A stretch of 64,000 nt of DNA from Fuerstiella sp. (GCA_022843805.1 JALHMY010000016.1:47367-111366), one strand, 5' to 3'; counted from the first letter of the stretch, positions 26,583 through 36,105 are shown. Notes: generated by a model not told the origin, from the sequence alone. A program made the numbers and translations.

Positions 26583-27854
26583 TCAGAAGGAGTAAACGGC
26601 GTCGACACCGAAGGATGTCTGATCAATGTTCGCGCCCGGGCTCCAGTCATGTCGAACTTCAGGACGAAATACCAGGTTTTCCAGCGGAGTCACGTTCACA
26701 CCCCAGCTTGCACCCTGATGTGAAACGCCATCGGCTTTCCACCATTCAACTCGGGTACCAGCTTTGATCTGGTCGTTGATGGTGTAGAACAGATACTGGT
26801 TGATACCAACCGTATCAAATTCATCCGCACGCAGGACGTCGCTCTGGAACACATAGTTCCATTTTTCGGTCAAAGTTGTGTCGATCACAATACTGTGCGA
26901 GTATCCATCACCACGCCATCCGAGGTTTCCGGCTGTGTTGATGTATGTCAGTTTCACGTCGTCGGTCAGAGAAGTACTGAAGCCGCCCAGAAAGTTGCTT
27001 CCGCCGTCGCGACGATCAAAACCAGTGTCCCAGCCAGCTGTCCATCCACCATACAGTGTCAGGCTGTCTGACGCTTTGTAAGTTGCCAGTGCACCGGTGT
27101 GAGTAAAAGGTTCACTGTTGAACATCGTGTAGGCATGGCTGTAGAAGAAGTTGCCGGGTGCCGTTACAACTTCATATCCAACCGGGGTATAGAAGTGCCC
27201 TGCTTTGACACTCCAGTCGCCGGCAGCCACTTCTGCGTACAGCTGTGGCAGAGCGAACCCATATCCGGCTCCTCGGTCCCAGCCGTTCTGGAAATCGAAT
27301 CGGCCCGGATTGTTTCCGAACGCCTGAGTCTGTGCGGCATCAACGCCGTACATAAAGTCAGCGCGGAACCCCCAGTCCAGCCCATTTGACCCATCGGCGA
27401 CCTTTTCCGCAAACAGCCAGCCCTGGTGGAGATTCAGACGATCAGGATGATCATTGAATGCCAGACCCTGGTTGCGAACGGTTGACAAAGGCTCAATCTT
27501 GTTGTGATAACCGACCTGAGCCCAGCCACCAATCTTGATCCCGTTGCCGCTTTCTCCAAACAGATCGCCGCAACCGTCCCCACAGCCTGTGCCATCTCCA
27601 CAGGGATCTTCGGCACATCCATCGCTGCACACCGAATCGGGTGCACAGCATGACGCATTGTCGCAGCAGCTCATGCTGGCGAGCTGATCTGTCAGTTTCT
27701 GACCAGCGTCAGCAAAAATTTGCTCACACTGCTGACAATTGTCTCCTGCACAGGGTGTGCAGCCATCGGCTCCAGCGAAAGCGGTGCCTGACACCGCAAT
27801 ACTGCCAACCATGGCCACACCTGCCAGGAGTGACCTCCACGTACGTTTGACCAT
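26583..27854 (-). CDS. Outer-membrane beta-barrel porin with Cys-rich N-terminal region
   Basis: A 423-residue protein from the ATG at 27854, which has AAGGA about 8 bases upstream and opens with a signal peptide (MVKRTWRSLLAGVAMVGSIA, cleaved near GTAFA). The first 75 mature residues contain 13 cysteines, mostly as CxxC, CC and GC/PC pairs. After residue 100 the chain is a beta-barrel of alternating aromatic and polar residues (IKIGGWAQVGYHNK, RVEWWKADGVSHQGASWGVN) ending VDAVYSF, with the terminal Phe expected by the outer-membrane assembly machine. It belongs with planctomycete porin-like proteins (BBP2 type). The Cys-rich part could bind metal or cross-link the envelope. The gene stands alone. 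Confidence 0.82.
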   Translation of the reverse strand: MVKRTWRSLLAGVAMVGSIAVSGTAFAGADGCTPCAGDNCQQCEQIFADAGQKLTDQLASMSCCDNASCCAPDSVCSDGCAEDPCGDGTGCGDGCGDLFGESGNGIKIGGWAQVGYHNKIEPLSTVRNQGLAFNDHPDRLNLHQGWLFAEKVADGSNGLDWGFRADFMYGVDAAQTQAFGNNPGRFDFQNGWDRGAGYGFALPQLYAEVAAGDWSVKAGHFYTPVGYEVVTAPGNFFYSHAYTMFNSEPFTHTGALATYKASDSLTLYGGWTAGWDTGFDRRDGGSNFLGGFSTSLTDDVKLTYINTAGNLGWRGDGYSHSIVIDTTLTEKWNYVFQSDVLRADEFDTVGINQYLFYTINDQIKAGTRVEWWKADGVSHQGASWGVNVTPLENLVFRPEVRHDWSPGANIDQTSFGVDAVYSF

Positions 27855-28471
27855 TTCCCAATCCTTCGTGTACATCCGTGAAACCAACATCCGCTGACAT
27901 TCCTCCCGAATGTTTGTGCAGACGTTAAGTTCGGTCCACCCGTTCAACGAACAGCAGGCTGGAGTCACTGCGAGATTGGCGCTGTTCGAAACAGAAGTCC
28001 CAGAGACCACACATTGTGATCGTCTTTCCAAAGGGCAGAAGGAGTATCGTCCTTTTGATTCGAAGCGGAAAAATCCGGAGTGTGACAAAGTGGCACTTTC
28101 GAAACAGACAAAAGTTGCCGAACAGCAACTCTGCCGCAACCCCCAAAACCGGGACGTCTTACTTCAACTCACCATCCCTCCTCTTCTGCAGAAAAACGTT
28201 CAGCTGGACTGTGGACGAAATCAGTAAGTGACTGTGCCCGGATCAGAATCCACATTTCCCGGCCAGGGGCGAGTCAATCGGGCAGCGAAGGAGGAAAGTC
28301 ACGCCCAGATTTGATGCGATTGCTGCCGGCGGATAACATCAGGCTGCAGAAAATGCCGCGGCGGCATTCTTCGGACCTCCGCTTTTCGCTGAGTATTACC
28401 CGCAAAGAACTGCGATACGGAATCCTGAATACGCAATACACAGTGATGCGCCATTACGATATGTCATACTC
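27855..28471. other. 617-bp divergent intergenic region between porin and uracil-DNA glycosylase genes
   Basis: The region must carry the promoter of the porin gene (minus strand) and of the glycosylase gene (plus strand). No convincing gene, repeat or structured RNA was found; short open frames here have no family resemblance and no ribosome-binding site. Confidence 0.5.
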
Positions 28472-29386
28472 ATGAACACGAAACGCGCGATGGCCCAGCT
28501 GCTGAAACATCTGCAGAACGCCGGGGTGACTCATATTACGGCCGTGGAAATCCCCAAACCGGCGCCTCCCACTCTTTCAAAAAGAATGCCACCAGCCGGA
28601 CGTCCCGGACAGCAATCAGTCGATCGATCCGGTTCCGTCGCTGCAAGCTCACCTGCGGATCCCGTGTCAGCTTCCGGTAAAGCAGCCTCAGGGTCGCCGG
28701 TTGCCCGTTCGTATCGGACGCTGATTCCCCCCGCCGATCTGGATGCTTCGTCGATTAAAAAACCGGAGCCCAGCTCACTCACCCTGCAACTGCTTGAAGA
28801 ACAATTCGAAACTGCGGAAGCTCGTTCTGACGCACTCTCGCGGCTGGCCGAGCTGGTGTCCCGCTGTACGAGGTGCAGCGAGCTCTCCGCGACTCGACGC
28901 CAAACCGTGTTTGGTACCGGAAATTCGCAGGCACGAATTATGCTGATTGGCGAAGCACCCGGAGCTGATGAGGACGCCCGAGGTGAACCGTTCGTCGGAA
29001 AAGCCGGACAGCTTCTGGACAAAATTATCGAATCAAGTCAGCTTCGCAGGGAAGATCTGTATATCTGCAACATTTTGAGGTGCCGCCCCCCGGGAAATCG
29101 CAATCCATTGCCACAGGAAGCCTGCAACTGTCGCGAATTCCTTGATGCACAGATACATATTGTAAAGCCCGAGTACATTATTTGCCTTGGTACTGTGGCC
29201 GCTCAGAATCTGCTCGGCAGTTCCCAGCCCGTCAGCAAACTTCGAGGCCAGTTTCTGGAATACAACGGGGCAAAAGTGATGTGCACTTATCACCCGTCGT
29301 ATCTGCTGCGATATCCGGCAGCCAAAGCTCAGGTCTGGGAGGATATGAAGTTTTTCATGAAGGATCTGGGCGTTATTCTGAAATAA
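28472..29386 (+). CDS. Family 4 uracil-DNA glycosylase (Fe-S cluster enzyme)
   Basis: A 304-residue protein. Residues 1-110 are a Pro/Ser/Ala-rich, probably disordered extension. The catalytic domain follows: LVSRCTRCSELSATR provides the first two Fe-S cysteines, MLIGEAPGADEDARGEPFVG is motif 1 with the GEAPG sequence of family 4, CNILRCRPPGNRNP the next part, and CTYHPSYLLR motif 2 with the active-site His. The third and fourth cluster cysteines are probably in CNILRC and in the ACNCRE segment. It should excise uracil from DNA made by cytosine deamination. The long N-terminal extension is common in planctomycete homologues. Confidence 0.9.
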   Translation: MNTKRAMAQLLKHLQNAGVTHITAVEIPKPAPPTLSKRMPPAGRPGQQSVDRSGSVAASSPADPVSASGKAASGSPVARSYRTLIPPADLDASSIKKPEPSSLTLQLLEEQFETAEARSDALSRLAELVSRCTRCSELSATRRQTVFGTGNSQARIMLIGEAPGADEDARGEPFVGKAGQLLDKIIESSQLRREDLYICNILRCRPPGNRNPLPQEACNCREFLDAQIHIVKPEYIICLGTVAAQNLLGSSQPVSKLRGQFLEYNGAKVMCTYHPSYLLRYPAAKAQVWEDMKFFMKDLGVILK

Positions 29387-29757
29387 CGAAAGTTCACAAT
29401 CGTCACAGCTGGAAGAGACCACAGTGCTGCAAAAGCAGGTCCCATACGAGCAATGTGTGCACACGGATCAATCCCTAACCCTGACTCAACAGTTGCGGTG
29501 AGTCGTGGCAGGCAGGACAGGACGCCCGAAGAATGAACCGGCAGATGTCTGCGCGATTCCGGTTAACCAGCGGCAGCGACATCCCGATACTTCTCGTGAC
29601 CAGAGTTTGAACAGTCGAAAAGGCTGGTATCGAAGAAATTCGAACGGCCCCAATGTCATGGACGCGACCTGGAATATCATCACGATCTCGTACCGTAAGC
29701 CATGAAGCACACGGACGGATCAGCTGAGAACAAACCATACAACTCGCTGGGTTGCAC
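29387..29757. other. 371-bp intergenic region, nothing recognised
   Basis: No gene, repeat, terminator or RNA could be supported between the glycosylase gene and the next small gene. The sequence has ordinary base composition. Confidence 0.4.
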
Positions 29758-30240
29758 ATGTCCATTGAAGAACTGCTTGAACAGATGGAGCAGTATCGGT
29801 TACGCAGGGAGCAACGAGATTATCGTCCTGACTGGATGAAGCAATTCGTCCGCAGTGCGGCCAACCTTTTTGAACCTCTCGAACACATCGGACGAGTTGG
29901 CTACGATTGTCGGATCGACGATCGTGGCTGGATCGTGTGCATGTATCTGGGTGCGACTGAAATCGTTGGGGGCGTAATGGATGGTCACATCGACCATGCC
30001 AGTTTCAGAATCGACCTGCGGCAGCTGACGGAACTGTTTGAGGTCGTCAGCCGATTCGAATGGTATTCGCTCTCCAATGTGACAACTCGTCAGTCTGAAC
30101 AACAGATTCGTTCTCTGATTTCGATTCAGGGACGGGTTTGTGGTGACCATGAACTGAAACTGGAACTTCTTGCCGTGCCTCCCGACTTTGTCGGTCCGGG
30201 ACTGCATTGTCGGCCGGATGGTATGATCTACGAAACCTGA
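29758..30240 (+). CDS. Conserved planctomycete-type hypothetical protein, 160 residues
   Basis: Starts at the ATG at 29758 (MSIEELLEQMEQYRLRREQR). A basic and acidic helical N-terminus of about 40 residues is followed by an alpha/beta part (VGYDCRIDDRGWIVCMYLGA, then FRIDLRQLTELFEVVSRFEW). The protein ends with VPPDFVGPGLHCRPDGMIYE. No known domain is recognised, and there is no signal peptide or membrane helix. The frame has normal codon use for this genome and a candidate terminator hairpin beyond it. It sits alone before the DUF1501 gene. Confidence 0.6.
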   Translation: MSIEELLEQMEQYRLRREQRDYRPDWMKQFVRSAANLFEPLEHIGRVGYDCRIDDRGWIVCMYLGATEIVGGVMDGHIDHASFRIDLRQLTELFEVVSRFEWYSLSNVTTRQSEQQIRSLISIQGRVCGDHELKLELLAVPPDFVGPGLHCRPDGMIYET

Positions 30241-30310
30241 TCTTCAGCAACCGCGGGATCAGACGAACATATTGGCTGCAACAGCAGCCAGCTCGCATCG
30301 GGTCGGGCAG

Positions 30311-30349
30311 CGGCACTCCTTCAGAGTCACGGGCTCCGGAGGAGTGCCG
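30311..30349 (+). terminator. Candidate terminator hairpin after the 160-residue protein gene
   Basis: A perfect 10-bp inverted repeat, CGGCACTCCT (30311-30320) with AGGAGTGCCG (30340-30349), is followed by TTCCTGTTTTC. The loop is 19 bases and the T-tract is weak, so termination efficiency is uncertain. Confidence 0.45.
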
Positions 30350-30538
30350 TTCCTGTTTTCGGTCCGGGCAATTTCGGTAGATTTCCCTCGCCCGATTCCT
30401 CTATATTAAGAGGACTTCGTTCCGTCTTTGTTCGCCCCGCAGGTCGACATTCGGTTACGGTCCGCTCCATCGTCATTGCGGACAGTGCTGACTGTGGATC
30501 GTTCATGGCAGGGTGCGACCTGTTCTCGGGAGTTGACA

Positions 30539-31990
30539 ATGCTGAATATCAACGGACGACCGCAGAATTCGACATTGCAGAGCACATGCCAGAGCATTAG
30601 TCGGCGACATCTGCTTCAGGCCGGAGGTGCCGGACTGCTCGGTCTCAGCCTGCCACGACTGCTGGCAGCGGAATCGGAACAGCCATTTGTCAACGCTCGC
30701 GCAAAATCAGTGATTTTTCTGTTTTTGTTCGGAGGTCCCAGCCAGCTTGAGACATTCGATATGAAACCAGAGGCTCCCGAAAAGATTCGAGGCCCGTTTA
30801 AACCAATCGCTTCCCGCACTCCCGGGCTTCAGGTCTGCGAACACCTGCCTCGTACGGCCATGGTTACTGATCGCTGCACGATCGTTCGTACGATGAGTCA
30901 CAGTTTTAATGATCACAGCGGGGGCGGCCACTATATTCAGACAGGCCAGCGCTGGCATGTTCCGATCGGCGGCGGTTTCAATGTCACTGAAAAAGACTGG
31001 CCTTCCATGGGGTCAGTTGTTGAATTCCTCGCTGGCAGCCAGCCAGGTGCTGTGGGCGATATTCCTGCCTATGCGGTCCTTCCAAACTCTCTCGGAAGAC
31101 TTCAGGAATACAGAGTACTGCTGCGTCGGCCAGGTGAGACCGCAGGATGGCTGGGGCGCGGATATGACCCAATCACAACCAGAATTGAAAAACGTAACGC
31201 CAAAGACAATCCTTATTGGCGTGACTGCACGGACGAAGAACTGACATTTCAGATTGATGGTCTGATTCGTCATGATTCCCTCAACCTGAATCGACTGGAA
31301 GGTCGCCGTTCACTGCTGACTCAGTTTGATGATGCTCGGCGCACCCTGAATGATCGATCAATGAATGTTTACAGTGAATTTCAGCAACGAGCACTGTCGC
31401 TGGTCACGTCAGAGCGTACTCGCCATGCTCTGGATGTCACTCGGGAATCGCCCGCAGTCAGAGACCGCTACGGCCGCCATCTGTTCGGACAGTCAACTCT
31501 GATGGCCCGCCGTATGATTGAAGCCGGCGCACGGTTCGTGACGGTTCACTACGATTGCGTGGATGGGTACAGCTGGGATTCTCATCAGAACAGCACTGAT
31601 ATCGGAAAACATCTGCTGCCCACCATGGATCAGGCCCTCGCCGCTCTGATTTCTGATCTCGACGAACGCGGTATGCTGGATGAAACTCTGGTTGTGTGCA
31701 TGGGCGAAATGGGCCGCACACCAAAAGCCAACGCCAACTGGGGTCGTGATCACTGGAGTACTCTGTTCCCCGCAGTTTTGGCGGGAGGTGGAATACGTCG
31801 AGGTGCAATTTTTGGTGAGACGGACGCTGATGCTGCTTATGCGGTAACTCCCCCGGTCAGCCCGGAATGCCTTGCTGCTTCCATTTATCATTCTCTCGGT
31901 ATCTCGTCAGAATTCCGGATCCGGGACGCTCAGGGGCGACCAACCCCCATTGTTCCCAATGGCGAACCGGTTCTGGAACTCTTTTCGTAG
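30539..31990 (+). CDS. DUF1501 domain-containing protein, Tat-exported
   Basis: A 483-residue protein from the ATG at 30539, with GGGAG about 7 bases upstream; the frame is open 111 bp earlier but that part is not family-like. The N-terminus carries a twin-arginine signal (SRRHLLQAGGAGLLGLSLPR). The DUF1501 body includes FLFGGPSQLETFDMKPEAPE, the segment HSFNDHSGGGHYIQTG, MARRMIEAGARFVTVHYD and VVCMGEMGRTPKANANWGRD, with conserved His/Asp residues reminiscent of the alkaline-phosphatase/sulfatase fold. DUF1501 genes normally sit beside a DUF1549/DUF1553 cytochrome-domain gene; none is adjacent here, so this is a solitary copy. Function unknown. Confidence 0.9.
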   Translation: MLNINGRPQNSTLQSTCQSISRRHLLQAGGAGLLGLSLPRLLAAESEQPFVNARAKSVIFLFLFGGPSQLETFDMKPEAPEKIRGPFKPIASRTPGLQVCEHLPRTAMVTDRCTIVRTMSHSFNDHSGGGHYIQTGQRWHVPIGGGFNVTEKDWPSMGSVVEFLAGSQPGAVGDIPAYAVLPNSLGRLQEYRVLLRRPGETAGWLGRGYDPITTRIEKRNAKDNPYWRDCTDEELTFQIDGLIRHDSLNLNRLEGRRSLLTQFDDARRTLNDRSMNVYSEFQQRALSLVTSERTRHALDVTRESPAVRDRYGRHLFGQSTLMARRMIEAGARFVTVHYDCVDGYSWDSHQNSTDIGKHLLPTMDQALAALISDLDERGMLDETLVVCMGEMGRTPKANANWGRDHWSTLFPAVLAGGGIRRGAIFGETDADAAYAVTPPVSPECLAASIYHSLGISSEFRIRDAQGRPTPIVPNGEPVLELFS

Positions 31991-32283
31991 TGCCTGGTTT
32001 TCCTCCATGGGTTCCCAAAAATACCAGTGTACACCTGCATTGGCGGGATGCCTGGTCTTACAGCATGCTGTCGCCTGCGTCATCGGAAAAGTTGCGCAAG
32101 CCCCTTGTCGCCTGCCCGTCCTTTGAAAATTGAACGCCGCGTTCAGTCAAGTACGCGGAACGCCGTGCGATCAATTCCCGGACCGCAATCCGCTTCAGCA
32201 GCCTGCCCCATTTTGTGATGGTCGGAAACTGGATTCAGGCCATCTGACTGCGAGTCTGTGCAGAAACCAGGAATAAAGTCTTC

Positions 32284-33246
32284 ATGTCGTCAATACTGAG
32301 TCGTCTGTGCCGTCTGCCGGGTATCGAATCGTCCCATGAAGAATCATCTCAAAAGCCCCTGAAGAGCAATTCAGGTTCCGGCGGTGTCAGTGCGGCTGCC
32401 GATGAAGCATCACGCCTCTCCGCTTCAACCGAACTGCTTCGCTGGATGGCATCGCAGTTAACTGAAATCTCGACGGACATTCGCGATTCTGTAGACCATG
32501 TATGCGGTGGATTTCGCGGCATGGCCGACAAGGCCGCTAAGACAGTGACAATAGCCACGGAGATGATTGGGGCCGGAAAGGTATCGGTCGAAAATCATTC
32601 CTCAGAGTTTTCCGGTGCCTTCACTTCGACACCGTCGGAATGGAGCCAGCTCACTTCAGCAAACTCGACTGCACAAAGCCGACCATCAACAATCGAAGGG
32701 AATCTGAGTCTGATTCACGGAGCTCTGACTCGAATCGAATACATTGCCCGAAGTGCAAAACTTGTGGCATTGAATGGCAGTATAGAGGCGACTCGAGCGG
32801 GCAGTAACGGAGCTGCCTTCAATGTGGTCGCCAAGGAGACCAAGCATCTCGCCGCACATGCAGCGCAGGCCAGCGACGATATTCGTGGTTCTCTGGAATG
32901 TATGCATCAGCAAATCAGGGATGCCATGAGCAGAACGGAACAAATCAGTAAAAGCCTGTCTGCGGATATTGGAAACTGCACTCTTGGAATGCAGTTTCAG
33001 GATCGCGTTAACCAGCGAATTGAACATATCGTTTCAGCAATGATGATGCTCTCGGATCGCATCGAACCCGCACCAAAACGAGTTTCCGGATCCATACGAC
33101 AAAAGTATCTTGACGAGTGGACTGAGGAAATCGGCGCGACTAGCACCATGGATGCTGAACGCCCCGGCAGTTTCGGATTGGACCGAGGTAATCCGAATTC
33201 CAGCGGCACGGCTCAAAACGCTCCCGGAAGCATCGAACTGTTCTAG
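32284..33246 (+). CDS. Soluble methyl-accepting chemotaxis-like protein
   Basis: A 320-residue protein without signal peptide or membrane helix. The central part, residues 140-240, is a chemoreceptor signalling helix pair: IEYIARSAKLVALNGSIEAT at 151-170 and AFNVVAKETKHLAAHA at 178-193 match the hairpin tip (normally ALNAAIEAARAGE). Several tip residues differ, including Gly-Ser for Ala-Ala. C-terminal to this, MQFQDRVNQRIEHIVSAM matches the end of several receptor-like proteins with a motility or cell-cycle role. The first 140 residues are Ser/Thr-rich and have no sensor domain that I recognise. No cheA, cheW or flagellar gene is near. It may be an orphan cytoplasmic receptor. Confidence 0.72.
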   Translation: MSSILSRLCRLPGIESSHEESSQKPLKSNSGSGGVSAAADEASRLSASTELLRWMASQLTEISTDIRDSVDHVCGGFRGMADKAAKTVTIATEMIGAGKVSVENHSSEFSGAFTSTPSEWSQLTSANSTAQSRPSTIEGNLSLIHGALTRIEYIARSAKLVALNGSIEATRAGSNGAAFNVVAKETKHLAAHAAQASDDIRGSLECMHQQIRDAMSRTEQISKSLSADIGNCTLGMQFQDRVNQRIEHIVSAMMMLSDRIEPAPKRVSGSIRQKYLDEWTEEIGATSTMDAERPGSFGLDRGNPNSSGTAQNAPGSIELF

Positions 33247-34254
33247 TGCTCTGTCAATAACTCGCAAAGACCTCGCATCACGAACCGGCGAGCGGCCGGT
33301 GTAAACCGGCCGGTAATCAACAGTTTCCGACCGCAAAGGCCGATGCGGAGATTTCGCGGTCTCGCTTCCGGACGTTGTGTCACCGGGGTGCGCCGAAATT
33401 GGTCCCGTCGGTCTGCACAATGGACCTCAGAAACCATGAGCGTTCATCAGTGTTCATGAGCAGTCTAAACAACGATTCCGATCCGCGCCCTTCATTTCGC
33501 GGAGAACCCCCTTTCGGCGTCCCCAATCATAACGCCTCTCGACGTCAACGCTCGGGCCGTTCCACGGCCCACGATCCGAAAATGTGTGTTCGTCCCCCAT
33601 GCTGAAGCATGGGGCTACGCGCTTTCGCCACATCCGCGGCGAGGACGCATCATCGAATCGCATCAACAACCGAGTCATTCCGCGTTTCGCTCGCGGAGCG
33701 AGCACAGCGAGGAGTCCCACGCTTCAGCGTGGGGTTCCTCGCGTCAGACAGGGCCACTGGGACATTTCTTCCAGAGAATCAGGCGTCGCGAAAACCATAA
33801 CGTGGCGGTCGTAGCGACGGCACCAAAGGCGTCAAGTCGGAAGCCATTCTTTCCCGCGGCGGTCGCTCCGTTCGTTCGCTTGATCCGGTCTTCCGGAACG
33901 AAGGTTGACCCACGCGATCGCCCCACGTAGGCGAGTCTCTCCGAGACTTGCGATTCCCGACGTCTCGGAGAGGCGCCGCTACGTGGCTGAGGTGCGTCAC
34001 CTGAAAGATAGTAGTCATCACTCTCCGAGTGATGCTCTGCGATTCCAGGAACGCTGGAGTTCTCTGGTAGCTGAAGCACCGGGAGGGCGAGGCTCCTGCC
34101 GAGCCGATCACTCGCCACAAGTGGTCCCCAGGCAATCAAAATCAACCAACAAAGCCAACAAAAAACAAAGGCCAGCAGATACCCGTTCAGATTCCAGAAA
34201 AATAACTCCCAGCTGACCCTTTACAGAGGTACTGGTGGCGCGGAATCCCAGAGA
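33247..34254. repeat. 1-kb intergenic cluster of dispersed palindromic repeats
   Basis: No gene is supported here. It holds several different palindromes: GGCCGGT/ACCGGCC (33294-33300 and 33305-33311); CCCCATGC/GCATGGGG (33595-33602 and 33607-33614); CCCACGC/GCGTGGG (33716-33722 and 33728-33734); an imperfect 25-bp pair CCACGTAGGCGAGTCTCTCC... (33923-33947) with 33962-33986; and one copy of the GGGAGGGCGAGGCT unit at 34079-34106. Each is a type that recurs across planctomycete genomes. Open frames here on both strands are artefacts of the repeats. Confidence 0.7.
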
Positions 34255-34596
34255 ATGCGAATCCTATCAATAAGACCTGACCCTTTTTCGCTTTCTTTTT
34301 CGCTTTCCTTTTATACGGCATTGTATCTTTTTATGGGCATCTTCTTCTTGTTCGTGACAGATGCGTGGTTAATCTTCTTACTGCTATTCTCTTATCCGGC
34401 CAGTGTTGCTGTTGAACAGTGCTATCCGGTTTGGTCAGTAATACCATCGAAATCGCCACGATTCGTCTTTGTTTGTGAATATCTCGCAGCACTGTATATT
34501 GTCGGGATCTTACAGTGGCTTTGTGTGTTGTTCGTTGTCCAGAAAATCTATCGTTCGAGATCGTCCGATTGTAACCGTTCACAGGCCGGGAATTGA
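34255..34596 (+). CDS. Small hydrophobic protein, possible membrane protein
   Basis: A 113-residue frame with about three hydrophobic segments (LSFYTALYLFMGIFFLFV, LIFLLLFSYPASVAV, and FVFVCEYLAALYIVGILQWL), then a short polar tail. The true start may be the ATG at 34333 (MGIFFLFVTDAW). No family is recognised. The frame lies after a repeat cluster and its sequence is T-rich compared with the neighbours, as expected for membrane segments or for acquired DNA. It could also be spurious. Confidence 0.4.
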   Translation: MRILSIRPDPFSLSFSLSFYTALYLFMGIFFLFVTDAWLIFLLLFSYPASVAVEQCYPVWSVIPSKSPRFVFVCEYLAALYIVGILQWLCVLFVVQKIYRSRSSDCNRSQAGN

Positions 34597-34932
34597 TCTT
34601 GTCATGGACGTGGTTTTTTGGCAAACCAAGCGCATGACAGGGAAGTCAGTGATCCGGAAGCATCGCCGTCAGCGACTCCTCCGGAAGCTGTCCGGCCATG
34701 GACATCCCCAGCTGACGGAATTCCGCCGCACCCGTCAAAACGCAGTCGGACAGGAATGTCCAACCTACATTTGAAGACCTGACAGAGCACTCGCGAGCAG
34801 GCAATCAACTGAGGATCGCCCGGTACTGGACAGCTGCACGCCGATAAATTTGAGGAATTGACCTCATTGCGACACACCGCGAGGCGATTTGGGTCCGGGA
34901 GGACGGCCTATTCGGCTGGGAGATACAGCTGC
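34597..34932. other. 336-bp intergenic region, nothing recognised
   Basis: Lies between the small hydrophobic frame and the HtrA gene stop. No gene, repeat or clear terminator could be supported. Confidence 0.4.
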
Positions 34933-36105
34933 TTAGCGGCTCAGAATGTTGTCAGACGTTGAATCTGCCGTTCGGGAGTCCTTTTCTGACAGCTGCACAC
35001 TGACCAGCTGAGGTTTCCGGGCACGAAAGACTTCGATACGGACGGCCGATCCAATGTCAGCCAGACTAACAAGATTGATCAGATGATTTTCGTCCACAAC
35101 CGCAACACCATTGAATGACAGGACAACATCGTCCACCTTCAGATCAGCCAGTGTGGCTGGAGTGGGACGTTCGTTATAGACTCGTGTGATTCTTGCGCCC
35201 CGGGCTCTGGGCAAACCGAGTCGGCGAGCAGTCTCATCGGTGAAATTGGGATCGAGCTCTACTCCAAGATAAGCTCGACGGACTCTTCCGTGTTCGACAA
35301 GCTGTTCGAAGATTTGTCGGGCAAGGTTGCTTGGGATACTGAATCCGATGCCTTCGTTGCCGCCACTGTTCGAAGCGATGGCCGTATTGATTCCGACCAC
35401 AGATCCTCGCATATCGATCAGTGGCCCGCCGCTGTTGCCAGGGTTAATCGCTGCGTCGGTTTGAATGAAATCCTGATTGATCACCGAACGATCTTCTGTC
35501 AGTGACAGATCGCGTCGTCCTTTGGCACTGACAATACCCATGGTTACAGACTGACTCAGACCGAACGGGCTGCCGACGGCCAGAACAAAATGACCAATAT
35601 CAACAGCGTCACTGTCTCCCCATCGCCCGGTGGCAATCCCGGAGTCCTGGATCTGCATGACAGCCAGGTCGCTTCCGGCATCGCGGAAGACTCGGAGAGG
35701 GTTGATGATTTCACCGGTCGACATGGTCACGTTGATCTGATGCAGTTCGGCACCCCGGATCACGTGATTATTTGTAATGACAAAAAGTCCGCGGGCCTGT
35801 GCACTTCTCATCACCACACCGGACCCGGTCTCTTCAACCTTTCGTCCCGCTTCGGTTCGAATAGCCTGGATGTGAACAGCGGCTGGCATCGCCTTGGCGG
35901 CCACCAGAGAAATGTGCTGTCCGCTCTGAATAAGAGCCTCGGCCCCCGGAGGAATCGACTCGCCACGATCCAGTGTCGTGACAGCCGTCGCCTGCGAAGC
36001 CAGTTTAAGAGTATCCAGATGACCGCCGACGGCGAGGCCAATCGACAGCATCAGAACTGGTACAACTGAAGAAAAATTACGTCGCGCCATCAACGGACTC
36101 TCCAT
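34933..36105 (-). CDS. HtrA/DegP-type serine protease with one PDZ domain
   Basis: A 390-residue envelope protease. The N-terminus has a membrane anchor or uncleaved signal (VVPVLMLSIGLAVGGHL, residues 14-30). The trypsin-like domain carries the catalytic triad His114 (VITNNHVI), Asp146 (AGSDLAVM) and Ser225 (GNSGGPLI). A single PDZ domain follows from about residue 275 (RAYLGVELDPNF to VRIEVFRARKPQ). It should act in the periplasm, degrading misfolded or regulated proteins. The start may be Met6 (MARRNFSS) rather than Met1. It is a single gene. Confidence 0.92.
   Translation of the reverse strand: MESPLMARRNFSSVVPVLMLSIGLAVGGHLDTLKLASQATAVTTLDRGESIPPGAEALIQSGQHISLVAAKAMPAAVHIQAIRTEAGRKVEETGSGVVMRSAQARGLFVITNNHVIRGAELHQINVTMSTGEIINPLRVFRDAGSDLAVMQIQDSGIATGRWGDSDAVDIGHFVLAVGSPFGLSQSVTMGIVSAKGRRDLSLTEDRSVINQDFIQTDAAINPGNSGGPLIDMRGSVVGINTAIASNSGGNEGIGFSIPSNLARQIFEQLVEHGRVRRAYLGVELDPNFTDETARRLGLPRARGARITRVYNERPTPATLADLKVDDVVLSFNGVAVVDENHLINLVSLADIGSAVRIEVFRARKPQLVSVQLSEKDSRTADSTSDNILSR

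Noticed and set aside
30428..30538. Longer N-terminus of the DUF1501 protein
   Set aside because: The Tat signal directly follows the ATG at 30539, which has a good ribosome-binding site.
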